A DNA stretch of 64,000 nucleotides from Calendula officinalis (GCA_963853835.1 OY970829.1:9592446-9656445); one strand, 5' to 3'. Shown: positions 23,441 through 33,784, counted from the first letter of the stretch. Notes: generated by a model from the letters alone, not told the origin. A program made the numbers and translations.

Positions 23441-24434
23441 AAGTATACACTAATATTATTAAGATTTACACTGATATTATCAAGATATACCATTTAAAAA
23501 TTTTAATTTAATAATTTTTATAATATTTTGCCTCAAAACCCGTAAAATTCAAAGTGTGTCACTTATTTTGAATCGGATGAACTATTTTATATGAGTTTTG
23601 CTAATATGTATTCCAGAGCTTATGGTAACATACATTTTATAATTATTTTTTTTAATCAATGTAAAATTACATTAATAATTAAATAATACTTTTGTGTTAA
23701 CCCAATTTTACTCTTACTATAATAAAAACTAAGTTTGTTTTTATAAATTAAATGCAGTGACATAAAAGACATTTAACATTTTTTTGGTCATATGCCCCTA
23801 TGACAGATGTTATAAAAACTCTTATTATATTTATCCACTTACTATTTGGGTTCACTTATTTGAGAGTTTTTTCTTATTTCTTATTATCTTTTAATATCAA
23901 TTAACCAATTATCTCATGAAATTATCTTGATAACTTGAGAGGTATTTTAGTAAAAAAAGCGTTTATTCTCATGAGATATCAACATAGTATGATAAATTGT
24001 TTTGGTGAAAGAGATAGATACTTGGCTTTACAGGCAACTAAAAGCAGATTATATAATATTAAAAAAAAAACTAAAAGCTCATTTATTATGAAATCCAACA
24101 ATATATTAAATGCTAAAGCAGACAACGAACTTCAAACTATTAAACTAACTGTAACTTTAGTTTTATAGTTTAGCTTAAAATCATAATGACACTTTCGTGT
24201 TTTGAGATATGCGATAGTTTCCGAATTAACTATAAGTCTATAACAATATATTAGAATGATGCACTCCAAAATACACATTGTTAAGTCCAAATTGTTAAAT
24301 GATATGATGCGATAAAGATTAGTTTAGACGTACGGGTGATATGTTAACCAATACCTTACTTATAATAGGAAGTGTTGTTTGTTATAGCTAAAATAAAACC
24401 ATAAATTGACAATGTAATAACTAATGACCATTAA
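23441..24434. other. Intergenic, with MITE remnant near 23490-23580
   Basis: TTTTGCCTCAAAACCCGTAAAATTCAAAGTGTGTCACTTATTTTGAATCGGATG-like sequence at 23527-23582 matches the right end of the MITE family seen whole at 61919-62238. The rest is AT-rich without a supported gene (the frame 23935-24168 shows no domain). Confidence 0.5.
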
Positions 24435-24840
24435 TTATTCATGCAAATATATGATTATATTAAAAGGTAGACAAAAACTAGTTGCTGTTGCATGCTGGCA
24501 AATGTTCCCTCGACACCCTGAATATTCTACTCTTGAGTTGAAAGGCGTGATATGTACACAATCTTCGGCACACCAGACTCCTCCACAACTGCCTGGCAGA
24601 TGTGTATAGTCAAGTGTAAAAGGGCACACATCCTCGCCTGCAAAATTATACAAATTTTGTAAAAGAAAATGAGTAAATACATAAAGTCATTTGTTGGTTC
24701 TTAATACAATATGATTAGGAACTAACTAAAATTGAAGAAAAAAGTGTTACCGTATTTCTTGCACTCTTGTTCAAAGGTAGCAATAATGTTCATAAAATTT
24801 ATAGATAACACACAAAGGAAATAATGTTCTTCTTCATCAT
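24435..24840 (-). pseudogene. Cysteine-rich secreted peptide gene, copy A (broken)
   Basis: Homologous to the intact gene at 32525-32946. Exon 1 would be 24840-24752 and exon 2 starts at 24637 after a TGCAG acceptor. Exon 1 has lost about 13 bp in the signal-peptide part, which shifts the frame into a stop (TAA) after about a dozen codons. Exon 2 keeps EDVCPFTLDY, GSCGG, CAEDC, HITPFNSRVEYSGC, but about 20 bp encoding the LCCAGG segment are deleted, so the last cysteines are lost and the frame runs to 24435. It lies upstream of MCTS1 in duplication unit 1. Confidence 0.8.
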
Positions 24841-24949
24841 GAACTCAAATATATTAAGAATATGTTATTACATTGTATAAGTGGTAATCTTGTATTTATA
24901 ATGTATTAACAGATAAACCAAGACTCCGTTTTTATCTTCTCAATTTGAA

Positions 24950-25132
24950 TTATAGACAAGGATAGAATTTGTAGATAAAGATAGAATTAGGTTATCATTT
25001 ATTGATTGTTGTATCTGATCCTTATATTATGGATTCCTCATGTGTATGTAGTAGCAATCAACATACTCACTTTTGGTTCATTCATTTCAGAGCTAATTCT
25101 ATCTTTATCTACAAATTCTATCCTTATTTATA
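24950..25132. repeat. Short hairpin MITE
   Basis: About 42 bp at the left (AATTATAGACAAGGATAGAA onward) are repeated inverted at the right end (to 25132), with about 100 bp between. The right end abuts the remnant of MCTS1 exon 8 of the second copy, whose final codons are missing. Confidence 0.65.
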
Positions 25133-25621
25133 ATTCGTTCCATCTGCAAACATAACCAAACAAAATCATATAATAATGACATTTGATGAAACAAAATCAT
25201 AGACTTACATATCTTTTGCAGACATTTTTGTAAAACCAACCAATTGCAAGAGCATGTTCCTTCCCTTGAGCCATTATAGCCTCACCAAACAACCAATTAG
25301 GCCTTATTTAAGATAAACTTCAACACCCGTACTTTAATCATTAAATTACCATGTCCTAACTCTTAACAATATTAACTAAAATCAATAATAATAATAACAA
25401 TATTCACATACTTCCTCATCTAAAACACCTCCAGGAGATGTGAGACCTGGACACATAATATTAGCACCAGCAAGAACAAATTTTATTGCACCCCTGTCCA
25501 CTTGTAGTTTCTTCATTATAGTCGGATCTACATCAATATTCAAATTCAAATATTAAAAAAATAATAATAATAAATTGGGTATTATAAGAAAAAGGTATAT
25601 ACTCAAACTGGTGAAGCAGTC

Positions 25622-25930
25622 TGATACGAATGGTTGATACACTTACTTACTTACTAGGGATACTTACTCACTAAGGAATAAATGAGGGCAGTTTAGTCTT
25701 TTAATAGAATAGTTGGTTAGATGGTTGTTAGCAAGTTGACCAATTAGAAATAGACTATAAATAAGATGTAATAGGGAGGTTTCAGGCATTCTGTTCTGTT
25801 GTGTAAGAAATTACTAATTGGGAGAGCTATTCACCTCTCGAATGTGAATATTCATTACTGTTTGATTGTTTCCAGAATTCAATCACAGTTTACTATCGTT
25901 TATCTGTTCTTAATCATCTAGTTTGCATCA
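25622..25930 (+). repeat. 5' LTR of gene-capturing element
   Basis: Contains the promoter TATA box TATAAATA at about 25756-25763. The partner LTR is 28122-28431. Confidence 0.9.
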
Positions 25931-25954
25931 AATTGGTATCAGAGCAGTTCGAGA

Positions 25955-27364
25955 ATGGGCACTCAATCGAATAATTCAAGAATTGAAGAAATGGAAGGCG
26001 GTTTCAAGAAATCGCGCTGGAATTTGGAGGAGTTTGTAGCAACACAAGCCAGATTAGATGCTAGACTCGAGGCTGGATTCGATAGACTCGAGGCTGGATT
26101 CGGTAGACTCGAGGCTGGACTCGATTCAATACAGGAAAAGCTACAAGAAATTCTGCGGCAATTGACGATTCTTAATCAAAATCAGGCCAGAAATCTAGAA
26201 ATTGGTACCTTCTTCATTAGGGGAAGGACATTGGAAATTCCTGTGTTTGAAGGCATCGAACCTGACATTTGGATTATGGGAATGGAACAATACTTCGCCC
26301 TTAATCGACTGTCAGAAGCTGAGAAAGTGGAGATTGCAGAGATATCGTTCAAGGATGATGCACTAAGATTGTTTCAGTGGGAAGATAGAAGGAGAAAAAT
26401 TAGAAAATGGGATGAGTTGAAGGATTTGCTACTGTTACGATTACGTGTCCAACATAGATCGAACGACACTAAATCTATTTCAGAATTGGCTGCCGATTCA
26501 GATTGGAGACACGATTCAGTTCAAAGATTTGATACATGTTTGTTCGGTTCGAAGAAGGAAGAAGATAATAACGATTCAGTTTTGAAAAATCGTGAAAATC
26601 AAGTCCTTGATCGGGAATTGAAGAATCAGAATCAATCGATTGAAGCAAGTCATCGAGAGTCTCAAATGGTTTCGCCTCTCGTAAGGTACAACGAAATTGA
26701 CCATCTCGTTGGTACAATTTGGAATGTCATTTCGAGTTCAGAAAATACCGAGGATTCAAATGTGATTCAAGAATCAGTGAGTGAGAGATACGATACAAGT
26801 TTGATCGGTTTAAGGAATGGAGAACGTAAACACAATCCAATTCTGAAGACCACGTGTTACAATTTGGTGAAACAAGATAATACGATTGAATTGGAGAGGC
26901 ATGATCAATCAATCCAGGTAGGTCAATCTGATTTGCAAATCGATTATTTGAAATTGTTAAATTCTGACAATTACTTGATGAAACTGCATTCGAACTATGG
27001 GGTTTCCAGGCATGCCCACAAGGTGTTTGATGAAATGCCTAAGTCAAATTTGACTAGAAAATCCCATCACTTCAATTCATGTTTTGCTTTATATGAGGTA
27101 TGGGATAATAAACTTCCAAAACCCCCTGATAAAACTAAAGTTTATGGTATGTTGGGTACTCGTTGGGGTACAATGGCACCAGGACTCCCATACGTTAAAG
27201 AGACAATAATGGGTTCAGGAGATTGGTTAATTGGTGGTGATATTGAAGTCATTGAATCAGTAAAGAACAACCATGGTCGTGACAATTATAGACTATCTCT
27301 TTTAGAACTTAGACAAAAATCTAAAAAAAAAAGAATGCAGTTGCAATTTTTGAGTTTCAGTTAA
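25955..27364 (+). CDS. gag: Gag-like ORF fused to host-derived sequence
   Basis: 469 codons. Residues 1-70 are coiled-coil-like with a 21-bp tandem repeat (26060-26122; LEAGF.R units). Residues 85-170 form a retrotransposon-gag domain (LEIPVFEG, PDIWIMGMEQYFALNRL, LFQWEDRRR, WDELKDLLLLRLR). From about 185 to 335 the protein is a diverged internal repeat (RFDTCLFG...NQSIEASH against RYDTSLIG...DQSIQVGQ). Around 350 comes RHAHKVFDEMPKSN, which looks like a pentatricopeptide-repeat motif. From about residue 390 (27121 onward) the sequence is ATP-sulfurylase-like (WGTMAPGLPYV, GDWLIGGDIEV). The frame then shifts in an A-run near 27325-27333 and stops at 27364. No zinc knuckle is seen. Confidence 0.75.
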   Translation: MGTQSNNSRIEEMEGGFKKSRWNLEEFVATQARLDARLEAGFDRLEAGFGRLEAGLDSIQEKLQEILRQLTILNQNQARNLEIGTFFIRGRTLEIPVFEGIEPDIWIMGMEQYFALNRLSEAEKVEIAEISFKDDALRLFQWEDRRRKIRKWDELKDLLLLRLRVQHRSNDTKSISELAADSDWRHDSVQRFDTCLFGSKKEEDNNDSVLKNRENQVLDRELKNQNQSIEASHRESQMVSPLVRYNEIDHLVGTIWNVISSSENTEDSNVIQESVSERYDTSLIGLRNGERKHNPILKTTCYNLVKQDNTIELERHDQSIQVGQSDLQIDYLKLLNSDNYLMKLHSNYGVSRHAHKVFDEMPKSNLTRKSHHFNSCFALYEVWDNKLPKPPDKTKVYGMLGTRWGTMAPGLPYVKETIMGSGDWLIGGDIEVIESVKNNHGRDNYRLSLLELRQKSKKKRMQLQFLSFS

Positions 27365-27561
27365 GATACCCGGTTCATAATGACCATGCACTCTTGATGA
27401 CTGATACAACAAAACGGCTTTTAGAAATGGGTTATCAGAATCCTGTTGTTTTGTTTGTTCCACTTGGTGGTTTTACTACAGCCGATGATGTTATGTTTAG
27501 TTGGCGAGTGGAGCAGCATAAAAAGTTAATTGAAGGGGGCATTCTTGATCCAGAAAATACA
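27121..27561 (+). pseudogene. Captured ATP sulfurylase fragment
   Basis: About 145 codons of plant ATP sulfurylase without introns. Recognised blocks are WGTMAPGLPYV, GDWLIGGDIEV, NYRLSLLELR, then after a frameshift in the A-run FEFQLRYPVHNDHALLM, TKRLLEMGYQNPVVL, PLGGFTTADDV and GGILDPENTV. The nucleotide-binding motif Q-x-RNPxHxxH reads QLRYPVHNDH, with Asn replaced by Tyr. The fragment lacks the second half of the enzyme, including the second catalytic motif. The absence of introns points to capture through an RNA copy. It cannot be an active enzyme. Confidence 0.88.
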
Positions 27562-28070
27562 GTTTATGCAATACAACACAACTTCATTTTATGCAATACT
27601 GGATTACCTCACATGTTCTCCATTGTACGGCTTTTGGGTCCTAGATCACTACCATGGCTTATTAGAGCACTATTGGATCATATATCAACTAAGATAGCAA
27701 TTCTGGAACCAATGATAACAGAAGTACAAGAATCGTTACCAAAATCTATTGGTTTATTTTCTTTTGATAGTGGTCTAACAGGTTGCATGAGGCTTGTGAA
27801 AGAAGTTCTAAAGTGGCAATCCAAAACAGAACTTAAAACAGAGATTTTAAATTGGCTTAAAGAAGTTGATAGTGCATTATATTGGATGGGCATGCTTGAT
27901 ATCATTTTAAGAGAAGTTGACACAAGGCAATTCATGAAATTGGCTTCATGGTTAGGGTTAATACCTGGTACAAACGATCAAATACTAGAGTCACAAGAAG
28001 ACGGAAATATCGCTATTGTTAATAAGCTTAAATCAGCAACTAAGGCTACTGTATCAAATTGTTGGTATAT
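27562..28070 (+). pseudogene. Captured SRA1/PIR121 (SCAR/WAVE complex) fragment
   Basis: In the open frame 27394-28137 the ATP-sulfurylase part ends and a second gene piece begins without a break in frame. Blocks typical of plant SRA1/PIROGI (CYFIP family) are RSLPWLIRALLDHIS, LEPMITEVQESLPKSIGL, GCMRLVKEVLKW, LYWMGMLDIILREVDT and SWLGLIPG. The complete protein has about 1280 residues, so this is a short internal exon-joined stretch. It ends near 28070, 40-50 bp before the polypurine tract. The parent protein is a subunit of the complex that activates Arp2/3 actin nucleation. Confidence 0.85.
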
Positions 28071-28121
28071 TTTTCTTTCTTTTCACCTTGAGGACAAGGT
28101 GATAGTTTCAGGGGGAGGTAT

Positions 28122-28431
28122 TGATACGAATGGTTGATACACTTACTTACTTACTAGGGATACTTACTCACTAAGGAATAAATGAGGGCAGTTTAGTCTT
28201 TTAATAGAATAGTTGGTTAGATGGTTGTTAGCAAGTTGACCAATTAGAAATAGACTATAAATAAGATGTAATAGGGAGGTTTCAGGCATTCTGTTCTGTT
28301 GTGTAAGAAATTACTAATTGGGAGAGCTATTCACCTCTCGAATGTGAATATTCATCTACTGTTTGATTGTTTCCAGAATTCAATCACAGTTTACTATCGT
28401 TTATCTGTTCTTAATCATCTAGTTTGCATCA
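28122..28431 (+). repeat. 3' LTR of gene-capturing element
   Basis: Ends TTTGCATCA before the target duplication CAGTC. The one-base insertion relative to the 5' LTR is near 28356 (TTCATCTACTG versus TTCATTACTG). Confidence 0.9.
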
Positions 28432-29412
28432 CAGTCGTAATGTAGGCATATACGGTCCATCACGTATGTTGAAAAACAGTGGCACATTGTTCACCACAAC
28501 CAGATTCAGATGATTTTGACTAATGAAACTAAAATAAAGATAACAAAAAAACTGTTAAGAGACTAATTAAAAAACTTTAAAAAATGTTATTTAACAGGAA
28601 ATAGGAGAACCATTTAGCGACAATTAGAGAGGATTTCTTTGGAAGTAAATCATCCATAACTAATTCTAGTCCTGGGTACTGCACAAGGAACAAAAGTGTC
28701 AGAATGATATCAATGAATTAATCATGTTTAAAATTATAATTAAAATTATTTTGTAGCAATTTAGTAAAAGAACCTCATCAGTAATACTTTGTCGGATTCT
28801 TCGTTGCACGGAAGCTTTGACTTGATTTTGGCCCGATACATCTTCTGCTGTAAACCTAAGGCAACATATTTCAAAAGCATTTTTGTTTTCAACAAACATG
28901 TAAGATAGGTTAGGCTTTTAAATTGTAAGATCTGGTTATTTGGCTAATTCATTTCTAAACCTAGAAATTGAAATATTAATTTATACACTGTGAGTTTGAA
29001 GTAATGTGATTGGCCCTAAGAACAATAATGAATACCAATGTAAACGCAGACAATAATTTTGTATATTTGGGCTACATCTCACTGGAATCAAAAGAAATAA
29101 CAAACGCATTCAATCAGATAATAAAACCAGTCAACAGAACAACAATCAATGACGCAAACGCAGATATAATCAAAACATACAAGTATAAACAAATTCGATG
29201 GGAAATTAAAGCAAACAACAAGAATCAGGTGAAAATTGTAAAGGAAAGGACTCACTTTTTGAACATTTCGATCGATGAAACAGATGAAAACCTTGCGAAA
29301 TTTTGTTTGTAGCAGGGAATTCTACAGCGTAGTTGCGAGGCTAAGCGGAACACTGTTAGCCCTTGATCTCGTACCTCAGAGGGTTTTTCCGTGTCTGCGA
29401 GATACCAATTAC

Positions 29413-31048
29413 GAATTTTTTCCAGAAATAATGCCTTTTCCTCCAAAATTTTCACAAATGATACTGTTTTTGGTGGACTTTTAAAAATAATGCATTTGGA
29501 CTCATGGAGTCCGGAAATACCATAAACTTGTACCCCTGAAGTCCGGAAATACCATAAACTTGTACCCCTGGAGTCCGGAAATTGCTAAAGGACAGAAAAG
29601 GAGATAAAAGCTGAGTTCGGTACTCCTGGAGTCCGGAAATGGTCACCAAGACTCCTAGAGTCCGGAAATTATAGTATTTTCTGAAAAAAAAATTCTCTTG
29701 TATGAACCTAATGCTACAAACGTTGCGGGATTGACCTAAATCATATCTTGATTTAATTACAAAATACTATTGTGTTATATATAAGGAGTGAACATGGTAC
29801 GGCATTATTAAAATTTTCTTTATACCGTGTACCGTACCAACTATAATTGGTACACTGATTTAGCTACTAATATCATACCAAGTTTACTTGGTACCAATTT
29901 ATTTGGCTATCAACAATCGTGGTTGGTACAAATTGGTAATGGTATATACCAACATCACAAACTTATATGAAATTAAAAAAATTAATAACAAAAAAAACAA
30001 TGATATTTTATCATTATCGACTAGTTAAACATATTAACAAGTTTTCAGAACACGGAAACAAAATAAGCAAAGTGATATAATATGTTATGTGCTATATAAA
30101 CATAATCTAATATGAAAAGTAACAAAAGATGTAGCTATCTTGTCGTAATTGGAGTCTTGGGCAAATATGTTGGTAGTTTGGTACAATATCTCTACTATCT
30201 ATAATGCATTTAGGACTTTCCCTAAATAGCTGATTGAAAATTCAGCCAAATACTTGCTATTTTCGGAATTTGTTACTTTTGCTAAAAAAAATGCCTCAGC
30301 TGAGAGTCGAACCCACAACCTATGGGTTTAATATCAGTGACCAAGCACCTGCGCTAGCCTTCGGCTGCGTCAGTAATCATAAACACATATCTATTAAATG
30401 GATAAACAAACGGCTCAATACAATTGAGCGGGCTTCCAAATTCGAATTAACTAGTCGATAATGATAAAATATCATTGTTTTTTTGTTATTAATTTTTTTA
30501 ATTTCATATAAGTTTGTGATGTTGGTATATACCATTACCAATTTGTACCAACCACGATTGTTGATAGCCAAATAAATTGGTACCAAGTAAACTTGGTATG
30601 ATATTAGTAGCTAAATCAGTGTACCAATTATAGTTGATACGGTACACGGTATAAAGAAAATTTTAATAATGTCGTACCATGTTCACTCCTTATATATAAC
30701 ACAATAGTATTTTGTAATTAAATCAAGATATGAGGTTCATACAAGAGAATTTTTTTCAGAAAATACTATAATTTCCGGACTCTAGGAGTCTTGGTGACCA
30801 TTTCCGGACTCCAGGGGTACCGAACTCAGCTTTTATCTCCTTTTCTGTCATTTCTGACAGGGGTACGAGGTAAAAGCAATTTCCGGACTCCAGGGGTACA
30901 AGTTTATGGTATTTCCGGACTCCAGGGGTACAAGTTTATGGTATTTCCGGACTCCATGAGTCCAAATGCATTATTTTTGAAAGTCCACCAAAAACAGCAT
31001 CATTTGTGAAAATTTTGGAGGAAAAGGCATTATTTCTGAAAAAAATTC
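29413..31048. mobile_element. Foldback/MULE-type element with arms of about 600 bp
   Basis: Long inverted arms (29413 to about 30026, and about 30447 to 31048) end in GAATTTTTT. A perfect 10-bp target duplication TACCAATTAC is at 29403-29412 and 31049-31058, within the 9-11 bp range of Mutator-like elements. The orthologous site in the other duplication unit (23208-23217) lacks the insertion. The outer arm contains tandem repeats of about 33 bp built on GTCCGGAAATACCATAAACTTG. The right arm has about 30 bp more than the left. No transposase is encoded. It resembles the foldback elements described in Arabidopsis as MULE relatives. Confidence 0.85.
30230..30395 (-). other. tRNA-like (SINE-like) module in the foldback loop
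   Basis: On the minus strand an A-box-like TAGCGCAGGTGCTTGG (30357-30342) is followed 27 bp later by a B-box-like GGGTTCGACTC (30314-30304), the internal promoter layout of tRNA-derived SINEs. An A/T-rich stretch follows. There is no clear cloverleaf, so it is not called a tRNA gene. Confidence 0.4.
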
Positions 31049-31230
31049 TACCAATTACCAACTATACGAATATTGCCGGATTCGGGTCGGGTGTGTCTGT
31101 GGTCGGGTCGGATTCACTTTTGTGGATTCCAAAACGGTAAATTGGTATATAGAAAACAGAAACGGTATTTTTATAAAAGAGAGATGATGGAGACAAGTTT
31201 CAAAAAGAAATTATATGAAAGAAAGATAAT

Positions 31231-32520
31231 TACTGAATAACTTATTTTTTAACTGGCTTATTTTTATGAAAAGTTCTACAACATCTATCCTAGTCATTAA
31301 AAAATATGTTTTTAAAACATAAAGATTTCTTCAAAAATTATAAATTTCCTTTCACAATTATATCTTTTGACTATTTAGTGGAGGATGGCGATGTTCGTAG
31401 TATACTGGCGAAGGTGGTTGTGGATTTTCAGAGGCCGTGGTGACTGGAGACAGTAGAGGGGATGATATATATACATTTTTTCACCGGGAAGAGATTGAAC
31501 ATATGTGTATGATTATGTTAGGGTATGGTTGGGTGTTTGGTTTTTTCTATTATATTTTTAGGGTTTTATTTAATGACGGCCCTTAAGGCTGTCATTAAGA
31601 GGTAGTTGCGTGCATAAATCGTTTGTACTTTTATTAGTTGGGGTTGATTCCTAAAATACATGGGGCGGTTATTGATTATTGTACAAGTTTTTTATGCGTG
31701 TCTTGACGTCTTATTGACAGCCCTTAGGGCTGTCATTATCATTTTCCATATTTTTATATTGATGTAAAATGGACCAAAAATCTATCTTAGCCATGATTAG
31801 TGATAATCTAGAAAAAGAAAGAAGTGGTAGAGAGAATTTAGGTGTAATTAGTCATAATTCTATCTTAGCCTTTGCATTAAGATTGAAATGTCACAATAAT
31901 ATTATAGCAAAGGTTAGGTGTAGTTAGTCATATACATGGAGATATATCCTCTTGATTTACTATGACTAATTACCCTTAAGTACTTAAACTATTATTACAA
32001 TATTATGCATTCTAACACAATCACTTGCAACACATATGTTATGGCTTGGCGCTATTTTCAACGTTCTTGTAATTTACACACTCTGTGACTCTGTGAGCAT
32101 GGTTTTAAAATAGGAATCATCCGAGTATTAAAGAAAGTCTGAGGGCCAAAATTAGTAGTATAAACCGCAAAAAACATTTATGTTATTTCTCAAAAAGTTC
32201 AAGATCTTTTGTTATCTTTGTTGAAACTTGTGAATTAATATTTTACGGACAATAAAAATTTAAGTAATAGTTCAAAACTAATTTGTTGGAGCAGGTGATT
32301 TTTATTAAAAATATCAATTTGTTATGTCCAAATAGTTAAATGATATGATGCAATAAAAATTAGTTTAGACGGGTGATATGTTAACCAATACCTTACTTAT
32401 AATAGGAAGTGTTGTTTGTTCATCTTTAAATAGCTAAAATCGAACCATAAATTGACAATGTGATAACCATTAATTATTCATGCAAATATATGATTAAGAT
32501 TTTATATTAAAAGGTAGACA
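31231..32520. other. Intergenic region with two short palindromes
   Basis: No gene supported. Two related palindromes occur: TAATGACGGCCCTTAAGGCTG near 31571-31597 and TTGACAGCCCTTAGGGCTGTC near 31714-31737. The right part (from about 32330) is the duplicated 3' flank of the cysteine-rich peptide gene. Confidence 0.5.
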
Positions 32521-32524
32521 AAAA

Positions 32525-32946
32525 CTAGTTGCTTTTGCATGCTGGTCCACCCGCACAACAAAGACAAATGGTGCCTTGACATCCTGAATATTCTATTCTT
32601 GAGTTGAAAGGTGTGATATGTAAACAATCTTCGGCACACAAGTCTCCTCGACAACTGCCTGGCCCATGCGCATAGTCAAGTGTATAAGGACACACATCCT
32701 GACCTGCTTAGGTATCAAAATTAGACAAAGTTTGTAAAAGAAAATGAGTAAATACATAAAGTAATTTGTTGGTTCTAAATACAATATGTTTAGGAACTAA
32801 CAATAGATATAAGAGAACAAAAATTGAAGAAAAAAAGTGTTACCGTGTTTCTTGCAGTCTTGTTCAAAGGTAGCAATAATGTTTATAAAATTTATAGATA
32901 ACATACAAAGGAAAAGAAGACACATAATATTCTTCATCATCATCAT
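32525..32946 (-). CDS. Secreted cysteine-rich peptide, copy B (intact)
   Basis: Two exons, 32946-32844 and 32703-32525, with donor GTAACA and acceptor AGCAG, give 93 residues. The first ATG of a run of four is taken as the start. Residues 1-27 or so form a hydrophobic signal peptide (IMCLLFLCMLSINFINIIA). The mature part has ten cysteines: one in EQDCKK, one in QDVCPY, then SC, LC, AEDC, SGC, then ICLCC and a last PAC. The blocks HITPFNSRIEYSGC and CAEDC are shared with copies A and C. A minus-strand TATA-like TATAAATA lies at 32995-32988. The cysteine spacing does not match a defensin, thionin or lipid-transfer protein that I know. Antimicrobial or signalling roles are possible but unproven. 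Confidence 0.75.
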
Positions 32947-33129
32947 GTATGTTATCACGTTTATTCATTGTATAACTGGTAATCTGGTATTTATAATGTA
33001 TATTGTAATCGAGATTCTCTGATATCTAAGCATTTATCCAAAAAGTTAGTACTTGGTCTATACAATAATGTAAGCAATATTACCACATTTAATTGTATTA
33101 ATAAGAATATCTATTGTGCGACATGTGTG

Positions 33130-33450
33130 TTATTCTTATACATTAATTAGTGATACACTTTTCACTTTGTGTGTTTTAAAATAAGTGATACACTTTGAAA
33201 ACTTAACTTATTTAGTAAAAAGTAGTGAGTGTCACACCCAATAATCATCTCATTTAATATAATGAAATGACACATATATTATCATTACTTTTACTTTTAA
33301 AAATTATTAAAATCACTTTAGATAAAATGTGTGGGACTCATCCCGCTAACTATTTAATTTAATCTAGTGTAACTTTATTATAATATTTTATCTCAAACAA
33401 ATATAAAATCTCAAAGTATATACTTATTTTGGAACAGAGAAAGTAATTTA
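33130..33450. repeat. Degenerate MITE of the AAATAAGTGATACACTTT family
   Basis: About 320 bp opening near AAAATAAGTGATACACTTTG and closing with AAAGTATATACTTATTTTGGAAC, with internal blocks (TGTGGGACTCAT, CACACCCA) shared with 61919-62238. The inverted termini and size suit a Stowaway-like element. Confidence 0.6.
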
Positions 33451-33549
33451 CTATCTGACACGTATGTTTAATCTTATACATGTATCTATGCAAAGAGGGT
33501 GCTCCTTGTAAATTTCATTGTCTAGACCACTAACTTACTAATTAACCAT

Positions 33550-33552
<3 letters not shown>

Positions 33553-33594
<42 letters not shown>
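33553..33594. repeat. (AT)n microsatellite
   Basis: About 21 uninterrupted AT dinucleotides. Confidence 0.95.
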
Positions 33595-33597
<3 letters not shown>

Positions 33598-33784
33598 AAG
33601 AGGCTCATGATTCAAACCCCTATCGTTTAAATCTAGTACATGGTCTTAGCGATCAAAAATATAATTTATACAAATACATATGATTCACATAAATATTAAT
33701 TATCATTATTTTATTATCATCATTATTAGTTGAATTTTATGTCACAAATTAAAATTAATTATCATAATTCATACAATTACGTAT

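Larger units (their letters stand above)
25622..28431 (+). mobile_element. Small LTR retrotransposon carrying captured host gene pieces
   Basis: LTRs 25622-25930 (309 bp) and 28122-28431 (310 bp) appear identical except for one extra base near 28356. They begin TGATACGAATGG and end TTTGCATCA. The target duplication CAGTC is at 25617-25621 and 28432-28436. The primer site TTGGTATCAGAGCAG starts 3 bp after the LTR and the polypurine tract CAGGGGGAGG precedes the 3' LTR. The interior has a gag ORF but no protease, reverse transcriptase or integrase. In their place are coding pieces of ATP sulfurylase and of SRA1/PIR121. It inserted on the opposite strand to the MCTS1 pseudogene. The maize element Bs1 is the established precedent for this structure. 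Confidence 0.92.
25136..29266 (-). pseudogene. MCTS1-like second copy, broken and interrupted by a retrotransposon
   Basis: Exons 1-3 are present (ATG at 29266-29264; exon 2 near 28861-28779; exon 3 near 28679-28613). Exon 4 is cut by the LTR element at 25622-28431, with the target duplication CAGTC. Exon 5 has lost 21 bp at its 3' end, so a GTATGT now follows GATGAGGAA directly. Exon 6 carries a net 4-bp insertion (ACCAACCAATT in place of GCCAATA), a frameshift. Exon 7 is absent. Exon 8 keeps only its first bases and runs into a hairpin MITE. It cannot make a full MCT1-PUA protein. The intact paralogue is at 21183-23052. Confidence 0.9.

Noticed and set aside
29505..29660. CRISPR-like array of repeats
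   Set aside because: The repeats (GTCCGGAAAT units) are tandem without unique spacers and lie in the arm of a foldback transposon in a plant genome.
30290..30370. tRNA gene
   Set aside because: A- and B-box-like sequences are present on the minus strand, but I could not fold a cloverleaf with acceptor stem and anticodon. SINE-like remnant is the better call.
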